NCBI RefSeq assembly: GCF_900102685.1
Contig: NZ_FMZA01000007.1
Span: forward strand, 1-64,000
Length of the DNA: 64,000 nt
DNA from: Melghirimyces thermohalophilus
GTDB lineage: Bacteria; Bacillota; Bacilli; Thermoactinomycetales; DSM-45169
Direction of reading: 5' to 3'
Part shown: positions 1-8,100 of the stretch, one piece after another
How positions within the stretch are numbered: the first letter of the stretch is position 1
Layout of the letters: each line of letters opens with the position of its first letter
Made by a program: the position numbers and the translations under genes
Notes under the pieces: model-generated
Told to the model about the DNA's origin: nothing
The model's database searches: none
Seen by the model: only the letters and a program-made list of their open reading frames with translations

Positions 1-261
1 TTTTAAGACATCGTTCTCCAATTCCAGCTGACGGACATATTCATCCTTTTGCAGTGGCCTCTTTCGCCCTCCCCGGCGGTCTTGTAGCCCTTCGGATCCT
101 TTTAACTTATATTGACGCAACCAGACCTTCAAGCGGCTCACGTCATGGATCCCCAACCTTTCGGCTACCTCCCGTTTGGTTACACCCTGCAGTCTCATTT
201 GAACGGCTTGCATCTTCAGTGAAAAGGGATAATGCCTGAACTTCTGTCCTTTTTTCGCCAT
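1..261 (-). CDS. IS3-family transposase OrfA, C-terminus outside window
   Basis: This is the DNA-binding first ORF of an IS3-type transposase. The 87 visible codons start at ATG 261 with MAKKGQKFRHYPFSLKMQ and contain a helix-turn-helix, with VTKREVAERLGI as first helices and SRLKVWLRQYK as recognition helix. A basic linker and the start of a leucine-rich coiled coil (QLELENDVLK) follow, as usual for OrfA. The frame is open to the window edge. In this family OrfA binds the IS ends and is joined to the OrfB integrase by programmed frameshifting. That part is family knowledge, because OrfB is not visible. Confidence 0.75.
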   Translation of the reverse strand, partial: MAKKGQKFRHYPFSLKMQAVQMRLQGVTKREVAERLGIHDVSRLKVWLRQYKLKGSEGLQDRRGGRKRPLQKDEYVRQLELENDVLK

Positions 262-330
262 GAAAACACCCCTTAAAAGTAGTTCCGTTCACAGGGGGTT
301 TTTCCTGTGTCTACTTTAAGGGGTGCACAT
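1..330 (-). mobile_element. End of an IS3-family insertion sequence
   Basis: The terminal part of an insertion sequence enters the window from the left. Its outer end lies near 326-331, where the reverse strand reads GTGCACCCCTTAAAGTAGAC, a typical end for the IS150/IS3 group, followed inward by a transposase start. The related motif CTTTTAAGGGGTG recurs at 271-284 just ahead of the transposase start. The other end, the second ORF and any target duplication lie outside the window, so intactness cannot be judged. Confidence 0.7.
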
Positions 331-367
331 CACAATCAGCACGCGGGGTGGTTTTTGTGATGCGGGA

Positions 368-1864
368 TCAGCGGCGTTTGGCATAACGGGCCAGAACGGG
401 ATGGTGGGTTTCCAGATCGTTGTACAGCTGTTCAAAGGCGGCGCGGATGTCCCACTGGGCTTCCGGTGTGGTCCGGAGATTGATCAGGTGGTACAACTCC
501 CACAGGTTGGCAGTGGCGGTCACCTGGCGGTGGTGGGCGTTGGTGACGCAGTAAGGGGCGGCTGCCGGGCAGATCTCCAGCATGTGGTCATAGGTTTTTT
601 CCGCTATCGCCATCAGCCGGGAGAAGGTCTCGGTTAAGCCGGCTTCACGGATATGGGGGGGAATGGTGTACCCCCAATCCACCGTGGGTTCGCCGAAGGT
701 GAAGTGGGTGCCCCGGTTGTGTCGGAGCAGTTGGTGCCAGTTGGCTTCCGACAGGCTGAACTCCATGGTGTAAAAAAGGTGGCGAAAGAGTCCCGTCGGA
801 TTGTCGAAAAAGTGTAGATGCTTCAGTGCTTTCTCCAACCGCTCTTCCTGTTGGGATACGGTCATCTGGTCAGCCGTTTCCGCCGCCTGTGCAGCGGAAA
901 GGCCGTATTCGCCGACCAACAGGTGGATCGAAAGGTCGCGAAGGGCTTGCCGATATTCCGGGAGATGGAGGAAACGGGCAGAGGGACCCTGATGAGCGGT
1001 TCCCCGGTCGGAGCTGGTTTTCCGAGAAATCGGTTCTTGGGCCAACTCTTTCCGGGTTTCCAAGAGATACTCGCTAGGCTGCACATGTCGCAGCAGCGTT
1101 GGGATTACTTGGCTGATCTCCCGCTCCATCTGTCGGGCCAGTTCCCGGGATTCAGTGTGTCGGCTGGACAACAATTGCACCAAAGTGTCCCGGAGCGCCC
1201 GTCCGTTCCCTGTCAGTCCAAGGCTGGTCTGTGTCGCCAGGGTGAGCACATAGCGGGCGTCCTCAAAGGCTACCTTTTCCACTCGGGAGGAAAACCGCTT
1301 GTCGCTCTCCCCTTCCCGGCGAGGGAGGGTGTTTTCCAGGTGGGCGGTTAAACCGGCTAGCAGTTGTTCATAGGTGTCGTAGGCCTGTTCCTGGAGGCGG
1401 ATAAAGGCGGTTTTAGCCGACGGATGGTCGTCCAGCTCTGCCGGGATGTGGTAGGAACCGCGGGCGGGCCGCTGATAACGCTGGCTGTATTCGGTAAAGC
1501 TGTTGAAGGTGTTGGCCAGCTCCAGCTCTGCTGAGGCGAGCCGGCTGATCTTTTCGATTCCGAGGTGGGCGACTGCATGTTCGGCGACACTGCTGTGGCC
1601 GTAGCCGACCACCCATTTTTCGTGAAAACGGGAGGCTTTTTCCGAATAAGCCGTGGCCATTCCGCTGGCAGCATCATTGACGGCCAGTTCATCGTCCTTC
1701 AACAGTCTGGCCAGATTGTCCCGAAAACCGGCTGGGCTTCGGCTGACATAGGCGAAGATGACTGCGATCACTTCTTCAGGCAAATTATAGATGGCATATA
1801 CGTTTTGGTCCAGGTTGGATACATACCGGGTCAGATCGATCGATTGCTCCTCGGCGTGGTTCAT
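368..1864 (-). CDS. Two-domain ThyX-like (FAD-dependent thymidylate synthase family) protein
   Basis: A 498-residue protein of the ThyX superfamily with two ThyX-like halves, about twice a canonical ThyX. The first half carries NTFNSFTEYSQRYQRP, which aligns with the family's SFNE-SQRY motif but lacks the preceding RHR. The second half has LLRHNRGTHFTFGEP and DWGYTIPPHI, reminiscent of the substrate and FAD site. True ThyX methylates dUMP using methylene-THF, FAD and NADPH. Because the RHR signature is altered in both halves, thymidylate synthase activity is uncertain. The start is ATG 1864, preceded by GGGGGAGAGG. It is transcribed toward the IS end and apart from its neighbours. Confidence 0.75.
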   Translation of the reverse strand: MNHAEEQSIDLTRYVSNLDQNVYAIYNLPEEVIAVIFAYVSRSPAGFRDNLARLLKDDELAVNDAASGMATAYSEKASRFHEKWVVGYGHSSVAEHAVAHLGIEKISRLASAELELANTFNSFTEYSQRYQRPARGSYHIPAELDDHPSAKTAFIRLQEQAYDTYEQLLAGLTAHLENTLPRREGESDKRFSSRVEKVAFEDARYVLTLATQTSLGLTGNGRALRDTLVQLLSSRHTESRELARQMEREISQVIPTLLRHVQPSEYLLETRKELAQEPISRKTSSDRGTAHQGPSARFLHLPEYRQALRDLSIHLLVGEYGLSAAQAAETADQMTVSQQEERLEKALKHLHFFDNPTGLFRHLFYTMEFSLSEANWHQLLRHNRGTHFTFGEPTVDWGYTIPPHIREAGLTETFSRLMAIAEKTYDHMLEICPAAAPYCVTNAHHRQVTATANLWELYHLINLRTTPEAQWDIRAAFEQLYNDLETHHPVLARYAKRR

Positions 1865-2206
1865 TTCCTCTCCCCCGTTTCGATAGACTTCATCGTTCCT
1901 ATTCTATCAACCAAGGGGTGGTATGGAAAATGCCGGTTTATTCTGCCTTCCAGATGGGTCACTTGTGGAATTTTCATATTTTTATCGTCCGTTGTGCACG
2001 GACACCGAACGATCGGTCCGATCAGGGGATCGCCGGATTTACCGGTCATAACCGTTGGTGAAAGGGGTTATTTCTTAAAGAATAACTATTGACGAACAGG
2101 AATTTGTTCAGTTAAATCGAATATATCCATTCTGAAAGGATTCATTCTTTTCCCTTGATTCACGGAATTCTTTTTCCGATATTTCACAAATGATTGAGGT
2201 GTCTTT
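1865..2206. other. Divergent intergenic region between thyX-like and peptide ABC genes
   Basis: These 342 bases hold the 5' regions of two divergent genes and no credible coding sequence. The right half is A/T-rich with promoter-like elements, annotated separately. The left half contains the small palindromes GTCCGTTGTGCACGGAC near 1988 and CGATCGGTCCGATC near 2012, of unknown meaning. No known riboswitch was recognised. Confidence 0.5.
2089..2117 (+). promoter_or_regulatory. Candidate sigma-A promoter for the dppDFABC-like operon
   Basis: TTGACG at 2089-2094 is followed after 17 bases by TTAAAT at 2112-2117, a reasonable sigma-A match ahead of the first ATPase gene. A second possibility is TTGATT, 17 bases, GATATT around 2157-2185, closer to the start codon. 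Neither has been tested. Confidence 0.4.
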
Positions 2207-3217
2207 ATGGTTCGGCCTCTACTGGAGATTTCTCGATTTAAAATGTATTTCCATACCGACAAAGGGGTGGTCAAGGCTGTAGATGATGTGGATCTCACCG
2301 TAAACGAAGGGGAGGTGGTTGGCCTGGTCGGGGAGTCGGGCTGCGGAAAAAGCGTCACCTCACTGTCGGTGATGGGCTTAGTGCCCCGTCCTCCTGGGCG
2401 AGTGGAGGGAGGCAGCATCCGCCTGGCAGACAGAGAGCTGACCCATCTCAAAGGGCGGGAATGGCGGAAAATCCGCGGCAACGTTGTCTCCATGATCTTT
2501 CAGGAGCCGATGACTTCCCTCAACCCGGTATTTACCATCGGAGATCAGATCGTGGAAGCGATTCGTCAGCACCGAAAGCTGGACAAGAAAGCGGCGCGGC
2601 GTCTGGCAGCGGACAGTTTGCAGGAGGTGGGCATCAGCCGGAAAGGAATCCTGGAGGAATATCCCCACCAATTATCCGGCGGGATGCGGCAGCGGGTGAT
2701 GATCGCCATGGCGATGGTATGTCGCCCCAAGCTCTTGATCGCCGATGAGCCGACCACGGCCTTGGATGTGACCATCCAGGCACAGATTCTCGACCTGATG
2801 CGGCGGCTCAACCGAGAGACGGGGACTGCTATCCTGATGATCACCCACGATCTGGGTGTGGTGGCGGAAATGTGCGATCGGGTCGTGGTCATGTACGCCG
2901 GCCAAGTGGTAGAGGAGGCGGATGTGAATACGCTGTTCAACCAACCCCGTCATCCCTATACCCAAGGTTTGCTCCAATCGATCCCTCGATTGGGCCAGCG
3001 CGCCGAACGGCTGTACTCGATCCCGGGCAACGTTCCCAACCCGAAGCAGATGCCGACGGGATGCCGGTTTGCACCCCGCTGTGAGTACGCGATGAATATC
3101 TGCCGGACGGAAGAGCCTGGTCTGTTTGCGATAGGAGATGGACAAAACAGCCGGTGTTGGCTCCATGTGGATAAGAAGGAGGAAGCGGATCGTGACCCAA
3201 CCACAACCACTTCTTGA
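2207..3217 (+). CDS. Peptide ABC transporter ATPase (OppD/DppD type)
   Basis: One of two cytoplasmic ATPases of a type I peptide or nickel importer. It has Walker A GESGCGKS at residues 42-49, the signature LSGGMRQR, Walker B LLIADEP and the H-loop MITHDLG. The C-terminus carries the Cys-rich oligopeptide-family extension ([14 protein letters not shown]), typical of OppD/DppD, and 336 residues is the normal length. The ATG at 2207 follows a GAGGTGT site. It overlaps the next ATPase start by 26 bases, showing translational coupling. Substrate cannot be read from the ATPase. Symbols are withheld because dpp, opp and app paralogues are hard to separate by eye. Confidence 0.9.
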   Translation: MVRPLLEISRFKMYFHTDKGVVKAVDDVDLTVNEGEVVGLVGESGCGKSVTSLSVMGLVPRPPGRVEGGSIRLADRELTHLKGREWRKIRGNVVSMIFQEPMTSLNPVFTIGDQIVEAIRQHRKLDKKAARRLAADSLQEVGISRKGILEEYPHQLSGGMRQRVMIAMAMVCRPKLLIADEPTTALDVTIQAQILDLMRRLNRETGTAILMITHDLGVVAEMCDRVVVMYAGQVVEEADVNTLFNQPRHPYTQGLLQSIPRLGQRAERLYSIPGNVPNPKQMPTGCRFAPRCEYAMNICRTEEPGLFAIGDGQNSRCWLHVDKKEEADRDPTTTTS

Positions 3218-4175
3218 AGTCGAGCATCTGAAAAAGTTTTTCCCGATCCGCGGCGGCGTGTTCGGAAAAAAGATGGGGGAAGTGAAGGCGGTGGACGATG
3301 TCACCTTCTCCATCCGGAAAGGGGAGACCCTGGGGATCGTCGGGGAGAGCGGCTGCGGGAAATCCACCACCGGCCGAGCCATCCTCCGTCTGGAAGAGCC
3401 CACCTCAGGCAAGGTGAGGTTTGAGGGCCGGGAACTGACCGCTCTTAAAGGAGAAGAGATGCGGAAGATGCGGCGGGAGATGCAGATGGTGTTTCAGGAC
3501 CCTTTCGCCTCCCTCAATCCCCGCAAAACCGCAGGAGAGATTATTGCAGAGCCTCTAAAGGTTCACGGGATCGGCGACGCCCGGAAACGGAAGGAGCAAA
3601 TGAAGGAACTGCTGCAAGTAGTCGGTCTCGATTCCTTCCACGCCGGCCGTTATCCCCATCAATTCAGCGGGGGACAGCGACAACGGATCGGGATCGCACG
3701 GGCGCTGGCGGTACGGCCGAAGCTGATCGTGGCTGACGAGCCGGTCTCGGCGCTGGATGTTTCTATCCAGTCTCAGGTGTTGAATCTGATGGAGGATCTA
3801 CAGGAACGGTTCGATCTGACCTATCTCTTTATCGCCCACGACCTCAGCGTAGTTCGTCACATCAGCGACCGGGTCGGGGTGATGTATCTGGGCCGGATGG
3901 TGGAGCTGACCGATCGGGACCGTTTGTACGAAAACCCGCTTCATCCCTATACCCAGGCGCTGTTGTCGGCGGTGCCGGTACCAGATCCGGAACCGGAGGT
4001 GAGACGGGAGCGGATCATTCTGAGTGGAGATGTTCCCAGTCCCAGTCACCCACCGAAGGGGTGTGCCTTTCACACCCGTTGTCCCCATGTGATGGATATC
4101 TGCCGGGACGTGCGACCGGAGTTTAAGGACCATGGAGACGGTCATTTTGCCGCCTGTCATCTGCTGGATCCGTGA
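3192..4175 (+). CDS. Peptide ABC transporter ATPase (OppF/DppF type)
   Basis: The second ATPase, 327 residues from GTG 3192. I prefer this to the longer frame because AAGGAGGA sits 7-9 bases upstream and homology begins at [14 protein letters not shown]. It shows Walker [10 protein letters not shown], signature FSGGQRQR, Walker B LIVADEP followed by VSALDVS, and the Cys-containing C-terminal motif [14 protein letters not shown]. In the family, OppD and OppF form the heterodimer that powers import through the two permeases. Its start lies inside the upstream ATPase gene. About 80 bases separate it from the binding-protein gene. Confidence 0.9.
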   Translation: MTQPQPLLEVEHLKKFFPIRGGVFGKKMGEVKAVDDVTFSIRKGETLGIVGESGCGKSTTGRAILRLEEPTSGKVRFEGRELTALKGEEMRKMRREMQMVFQDPFASLNPRKTAGEIIAEPLKVHGIGDARKRKEQMKELLQVVGLDSFHAGRYPHQFSGGQRQRIGIARALAVRPKLIVADEPVSALDVSIQSQVLNLMEDLQERFDLTYLFIAHDLSVVRHISDRVGVMYLGRMVELTDRDRLYENPLHPYTQALLSAVPVPDPEPEVRRERIILSGDVPSPSHPPKGCAFHTRCPHVMDICRDVRPEFKDHGDGHFAACHLLDP

Positions 4176-4254
4176 CATCTTGTGAAGGAGGTGTTGTACC
4201 GTCTGGTGGTGAAGTAGCGAAAGGATCATCTTATCTCAAGGGGGTTATTGACAA

Positions 4255-5862
4255 ATGAACATGAAGAAGTCTCTATTGATCGCTGTCGGATTTGTGCTGA
4301 TCTTATCCACAGTTCTGGCTGGCTGCGGCGGCAAGAGTGCCGGCGGCCAAGGGAAAACGCTGATTTACGGCCGGGGTGCCGATTCGCCGCAACTGGATCC
4401 GGCGCTGGTCACCGACGGGGAATCCTTCCGGGTGACGGAAAATGTGATGGAAACGCTGGTCGAGTACAAAAAGAAGAGCATGGAAGTAAAACCGGGTCTC
4501 GCGAAAGACTGGGAACAATCAGATGACGGAAAGACCTGGACTTTTCATCTGCGCGAGGGTATTCAATTTCATGATGGAACGCCCTTTAATGCCGAGGCGG
4601 TCGTGTTCAACTTTGAGCGCTGGATGAACCAGGAGATGAAACCGTCTAAGAAGGATGACTTCACCTACTACGCCTCCATGTTCGGCGGCTTTAAAGGAGA
4701 CGAGGGGCATATCATCGAGAGTGTCAAAGCGGTGGATGAATACACGGTCCAGTTTCAATTGAAAGAGTCCCAGGGCCCTTTCCTGCAAAACTTGGCCATG
4801 TCTCCCTTCGCTATCGCTTCACCGAAGGCGGTCAAAGCGGATCCTGCCGAATTTGCCCAACACCCGGTGGGAACGGGACCCTTCAAGTTTAAAAGCTGGA
4901 AAAAAGGGGACTCCATCACCATCGTGAAGAATGAGGATTACTGGCAAGAAGGCCTGCCCAAGCTGGACCGGGTCATCTTTGAGTCGATTCCCGATAACTC
5001 CGCCCGCTTCACTGCGCTTCAGTCCGGGGATATCGATGTGATGGATGGACTCAACCCCGACGATGCCAAACGGGTAGAAAAGAATGAAAATCTCCAACTT
5101 TTGAAGCGCCCTCCCAACAACGTCGGCTATCTGGCTTTCAATACGGAAAAGGAACCCTTTGACAACAAGAAAGTGCGGCAGGCGATCAACCACGCCGTCA
5201 ACAAAAAAGGGCTGATCAAAAGCTTTTACGCGGGGCTGGCTGAACCGGCTAAAAACCCGATCCCGCCCTCCATGTGGGGTTACAACGAGAAGGTCGAGCC
5301 TTACGAGTACGATCTGGATAAAGCCAAACAATTGCTGAAGGAAGCGGGTTACGAGGACGGATTTAAAGCCACCTTCTATGCCATGCCGGAGCCCCGTCCT
5401 TATATGCCTGATGGCAAGAAGATCGCGGAGTACATTCAGGCGGACCTGAAGAAGATCGGGATTGAGGTGGAGATCGTCAGCCCCGAGTGGCAGACGTATC
5501 TTGAGGACACAGAGCAAGGGAAGCATGAAATGGCGCTTTTGGGTTGGACCGGTGACAACGGCGATCCGGATAACTTCCTGTATGTCCTCCTGGACCAGGA
5601 TAATGCCCGAGTTCCCGCGCAAAACATCGCATTCTACAAAAACGAACAACTGCACGACATCCTGATTAAAGCCCAACGGGAAACGGAACAGTCCAAACGT
5701 GCCGAACTCTACAAAAAAGCCCAGCACATCATCCATGAAGACGCTCCCTGGGTTCCATTGGTCTACTCGACTCCGTCCCTGGCCGCCCAATCCTATGTCA
5801 AAGGCTATCAGCCCCATCCCAAGGGTTCCGACAGCCTGGCGGAAGTCGATATTGAAAAGTGA
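4255..5862 (+). CDS. Peptide ABC transporter substrate-binding lipoprotein (SBP family 5)
   Basis: A 535-residue extracellular lipoprotein with a lysine-rich start, hydrophobic core and lipobox VLAGC giving lipid-modified Cys24. Family 5 features include LTGLAKDW-like and TFHLREGIQFHDGTPFNAE stretches and the closing DAPWVPLVYSTPS. It would capture peptides or similar ligands for the flanking ATPases and permeases. AAGGGGG lies about 10 bases before ATG 4255, and ATG 4261 is a possible alternative. The gene lies between the ATPases and the permeases and is followed at once by a strong terminator, which suggests extra transcript for this component. Ligand specificity is not evident. Confidence 0.9.
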   Translation: MNMKKSLLIAVGFVLILSTVLAGCGGKSAGGQGKTLIYGRGADSPQLDPALVTDGESFRVTENVMETLVEYKKKSMEVKPGLAKDWEQSDDGKTWTFHLREGIQFHDGTPFNAEAVVFNFERWMNQEMKPSKKDDFTYYASMFGGFKGDEGHIIESVKAVDEYTVQFQLKESQGPFLQNLAMSPFAIASPKAVKADPAEFAQHPVGTGPFKFKSWKKGDSITIVKNEDYWQEGLPKLDRVIFESIPDNSARFTALQSGDIDVMDGLNPDDAKRVEKNENLQLLKRPPNNVGYLAFNTEKEPFDNKKVRQAINHAVNKKGLIKSFYAGLAEPAKNPIPPSMWGYNEKVEPYEYDLDKAKQLLKEAGYEDGFKATFYAMPEPRPYMPDGKKIAEYIQADLKKIGIEVEIVSPEWQTYLEDTEQGKHEMALLGWTGDNGDPDNFLYVLLDQDNARVPAQNIAFYKNEQLHDILIKAQRETEQSKRAELYKKAQHIIHEDAPWVPLVYSTPSLAAQSYVKGYQPHPKGSDSLAEVDIEK

Positions 5863-5868
5863 TGGTTA

Positions 5869-5902
5869 GGGCGGCGTTGCAAGTGCAATGCCGCCCTTTT
5901 TT
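5869..5902 (+). terminator. Terminator hairpin inside the peptide transporter operon
   Basis: A 12-bp stem (GGGCGGCGTTGC at 5869-5880 with GCAATGCCGCCC at 5885-5896, one G-U pair, AAGT loop) is followed by TTTTTT. It sits between the binding protein and the first permease, so it probably attenuates rather than ends the operon. Confidence 0.85.
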
Positions 5903-5955
5903 AAGCAACTGCCTGCGGAGACTGATTCAGCTTGGACTGAAAGGCTGGTGAAACC

Positions 5956-6966
5956 GTGATTGCCTATACGATCCGGAGAATCCTCATGTTAATCCCGGTG
6001 TTAATCGGAATGTCGATTATCACCTTCTCCATTGTTCATGCCATTCCGGGAAGTCCTGCCAAAGCGATTCTCGGGGAACGGGCCACCCCGGAAGCGATGG
6101 AACGCCTGGAAGAAAACATGGGCTTGAACGATCCCTTATATATCCAATATTTCCGTTATGTCGGCAACCTCCTGCAGGGGGATCTAGGGACATCTGTCCA
6201 AACGGGACGACCGGTGGCGGAGGAGATCCTCCCTTATCTGACAGCGACCTTCGAACTGGCTTTGTGTGCTATGTTGATCGCCATCTTCTTCGGGGTTAAC
6301 CTGGGAATTTTATCAGCGTGGCGGCAGAACACTTCCGTTGATTATTTATCCATGGTGATCGCTTTGATCGGGGTGTCGATGCCGGTTTTCTGGCTAGGTT
6401 TGATGGAACAGTGGATCTTCGCCCAGGAATTAGACTGGCTTCCCTCCAACGGGCGTATGGATCCCAGGATGTTCTTTGAACCGATCACCAATTTTTATCT
6501 CCTGGACGCGTTGATCCAGGGAAATCTATACGCCTTACAGGATGCATTCAGGCATATGCTGCTTCCGGCGATTGCTCTGGGAACCATTCCCATGGCGATC
6601 ATCGCCCGGATGACCCGCTCCAGCATGTTGGAGGTCCTGCGATCCGATTATATCCGGACCGCTCGGGCCAAAGGGGTCCGGGAAGGCTTGATCATCTACA
6701 AGCATGCGTTGAAGAACGCTTTTATCCCGATCATCACGGTATTCGGCCTTCAGATGGGACTCCTGCTAGGAGGAGCCATTCTGACGGAGACCATCTTCAG
6801 TTGGCCAGGGGTCGGACGCTATCTCTACGACGCGATCCATGCACGGGATTATGCCGTGGTTCAGTCCGGAATCTTGATTGTAGCCACTATTTTCGTGATC
6901 ATTAACTTGATTGTCGACCTTTTATACGCCTGGATTGACCCGCGAATCCAATATGGGAAGGAGTGA
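5956..6966 (+). CDS. Peptide ABC transporter permease (OppB/DppB type)
   Basis: An inner-membrane permease subunit of 336 residues with a membrane-spanning N-terminus (YTIRRILMLIPVLIGMS) and the binding-protein-dependent transport signature around YIRTARAKGVREGLIIYKHA, where the EAA loop contacts the ATPases. The C-terminal half has helices such as LGGAILTETIFSWPGVGRY, typical of DppB. The start is GTG 5956 with a modest GAAAGG-type site. The stop overlaps the next start (GTGA). It pairs with the following permease to form the channel. Confidence 0.9.
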   Translation: MIAYTIRRILMLIPVLIGMSIITFSIVHAIPGSPAKAILGERATPEAMERLEENMGLNDPLYIQYFRYVGNLLQGDLGTSVQTGRPVAEEILPYLTATFELALCAMLIAIFFGVNLGILSAWRQNTSVDYLSMVIALIGVSMPVFWLGLMEQWIFAQELDWLPSNGRMDPRMFFEPITNFYLLDALIQGNLYALQDAFRHMLLPAIALGTIPMAIIARMTRSSMLEVLRSDYIRTARAKGVREGLIIYKHALKNAFIPIITVFGLQMGLLLGGAILTETIFSWPGVGRYLYDAIHARDYAVVQSGILIVATIFVIINLIVDLLYAWIDPRIQYGKE

Positions 6967-7877
6967 ATACGGTGTCCACAAACACCCCTACGATACAAAA
7001 GGAGGAACAGGGGACCGGCCCGGGAACGGAACCGGTGGATTCCCCTCTCCGGGACAACCTGCGTGCCTTGTTGCGCCACCGATCGGCGATGATCGGCGGG
7101 GGAATCATCCTCTTCTTTATTCTCATCGCCCTGATCGCTCCGTTATTGCTCCCTTACGGGTACAATCAGATTGACCCCGATGCCCGCCTGCAGGCTCCCT
7201 CCGGCGAGCATTGGTTTGGCACCGATGACTTCGGCCGAGACATCTTCGCCCGGGTCATTTACGGGGCCCGAATCTCTTTGTGGGTCGGCTTTTTTGCCAT
7301 TTCGGGGTCGATCGTAGTCGGCTCCGCGCTGGGACTGATTGCCGGTTTTTACGGGGGATGGCGCGATACCCTGATCTCCCGTCTCTTTGATATCCTGCTG
7401 GCGTTTCCGGCGATCCTGTTGGCCATTGCCATCGTGGCCATGTTGGGCCCCAGTCTGGAGAATGCCATGTACGCCATCGCGATCATCAATGTGCCGACCT
7501 TCGGTCGCTTGATGCGTTCCCGGGTGCTGGCGGTCAAACAGGAAGATTATGTGTTGGCGGCACGGGCTATCGGGATGAAGGATCGGCGGATTTTGTTTAG
7601 TCACATCCTGCCCAATTCCTGGACCCCGATCATGGTGCAGGGGACGTTGGGCTTTGCCACAGCGGTTTTGGAAGCGGCTGCTCTCGGGTTTATCGGGATG
7701 GGTGCGCAGCCGCCGGAGCCGGAGTGGGGTAAGATGTTGTCCGACTCCCGGGCGTTTATCCAGTCCGCTCCCTGGACGATGGTGTTCCCCGGTTTGGCGA
7801 TCATGTTAACCGTGCTGGGATTCAACCTGTTGGGTGACGGCCTGCGGGATGTCTTCGATCCGCGGATGAAACAATAG
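6963..7877 (+). CDS. Peptide ABC transporter permease (OppC/DppC type)
   Basis: The second permease subunit, 304 residues, starting at GTG 6963 inside the upstream stop. GTG 6972 is an alternative. It has a Ser/Thr/Glu/Pro-rich cytoplasmic N-terminus, then the first membrane helix (GGGIILFFILIALIAPLLL), the family motif HWFGTDDFGRDIFARV and the EAA-type loop YVLAARAIGMKDRRILFSH. It completes the ABC importer encoded from 2207. No further gene follows in the operon. Confidence 0.9.
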   Translation: MNTVSTNTPTIQKEEQGTGPGTEPVDSPLRDNLRALLRHRSAMIGGGIILFFILIALIAPLLLPYGYNQIDPDARLQAPSGEHWFGTDDFGRDIFARVIYGARISLWVGFFAISGSIVVGSALGLIAGFYGGWRDTLISRLFDILLAFPAILLAIAIVAMLGPSLENAMYAIAIINVPTFGRLMRSRVLAVKQEDYVLAARAIGMKDRRILFSHILPNSWTPIMVQGTLGFATAVLEAAALGFIGMGAQPPEPEWGKMLSDSRAFIQSAPWTMVFPGLAIMLTVLGFNLLGDGLRDVFDPRMKQ

Positions 7878-8053
7878 TCGTGCTAATGAAAACGGGCGGT
7901 GGCAGTTACCCGAAGGCTACAACTGCACCAGGTCTCGCTGTGCGATCCTGCAGAAAAAGCCGGACCTTCCCGGTAAGTGACTCGTTCGGGTAAACGCTTC
8001 TCTCGTATCGAACCGACCATGAATCATCATGCTGTGATAGGGACTTTATTGAG

Positions 8054-8089
8054 AAAAAGGCTGCTGACGATCGTGTCAGCAGCCTTTTT
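8054..8089. terminator. Bidirectional terminator between permease and SLC13 genes
   Basis: Perfect 15-bp arms (AAAAAGGCTGCTGAC at 8054-8068, GTCAGCAGCCTTTTT at 8075-8089) with a 6-base loop. The A-run and T-run let it serve the plus-strand permease operon and the minus-strand transporter ending at 8101. Confidence 0.9.
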
Positions 8090-8100
8090 CTTTAAAATCC

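Noticed and set aside
2672-3412. 246-residue minus-strand ORF
   Set aside because: It spans two ATPase genes in antisense and has no family features.
4819-5817. 332-residue minus-strand ORF
   Set aside because: Mirror of the binding-protein gene, same reason.
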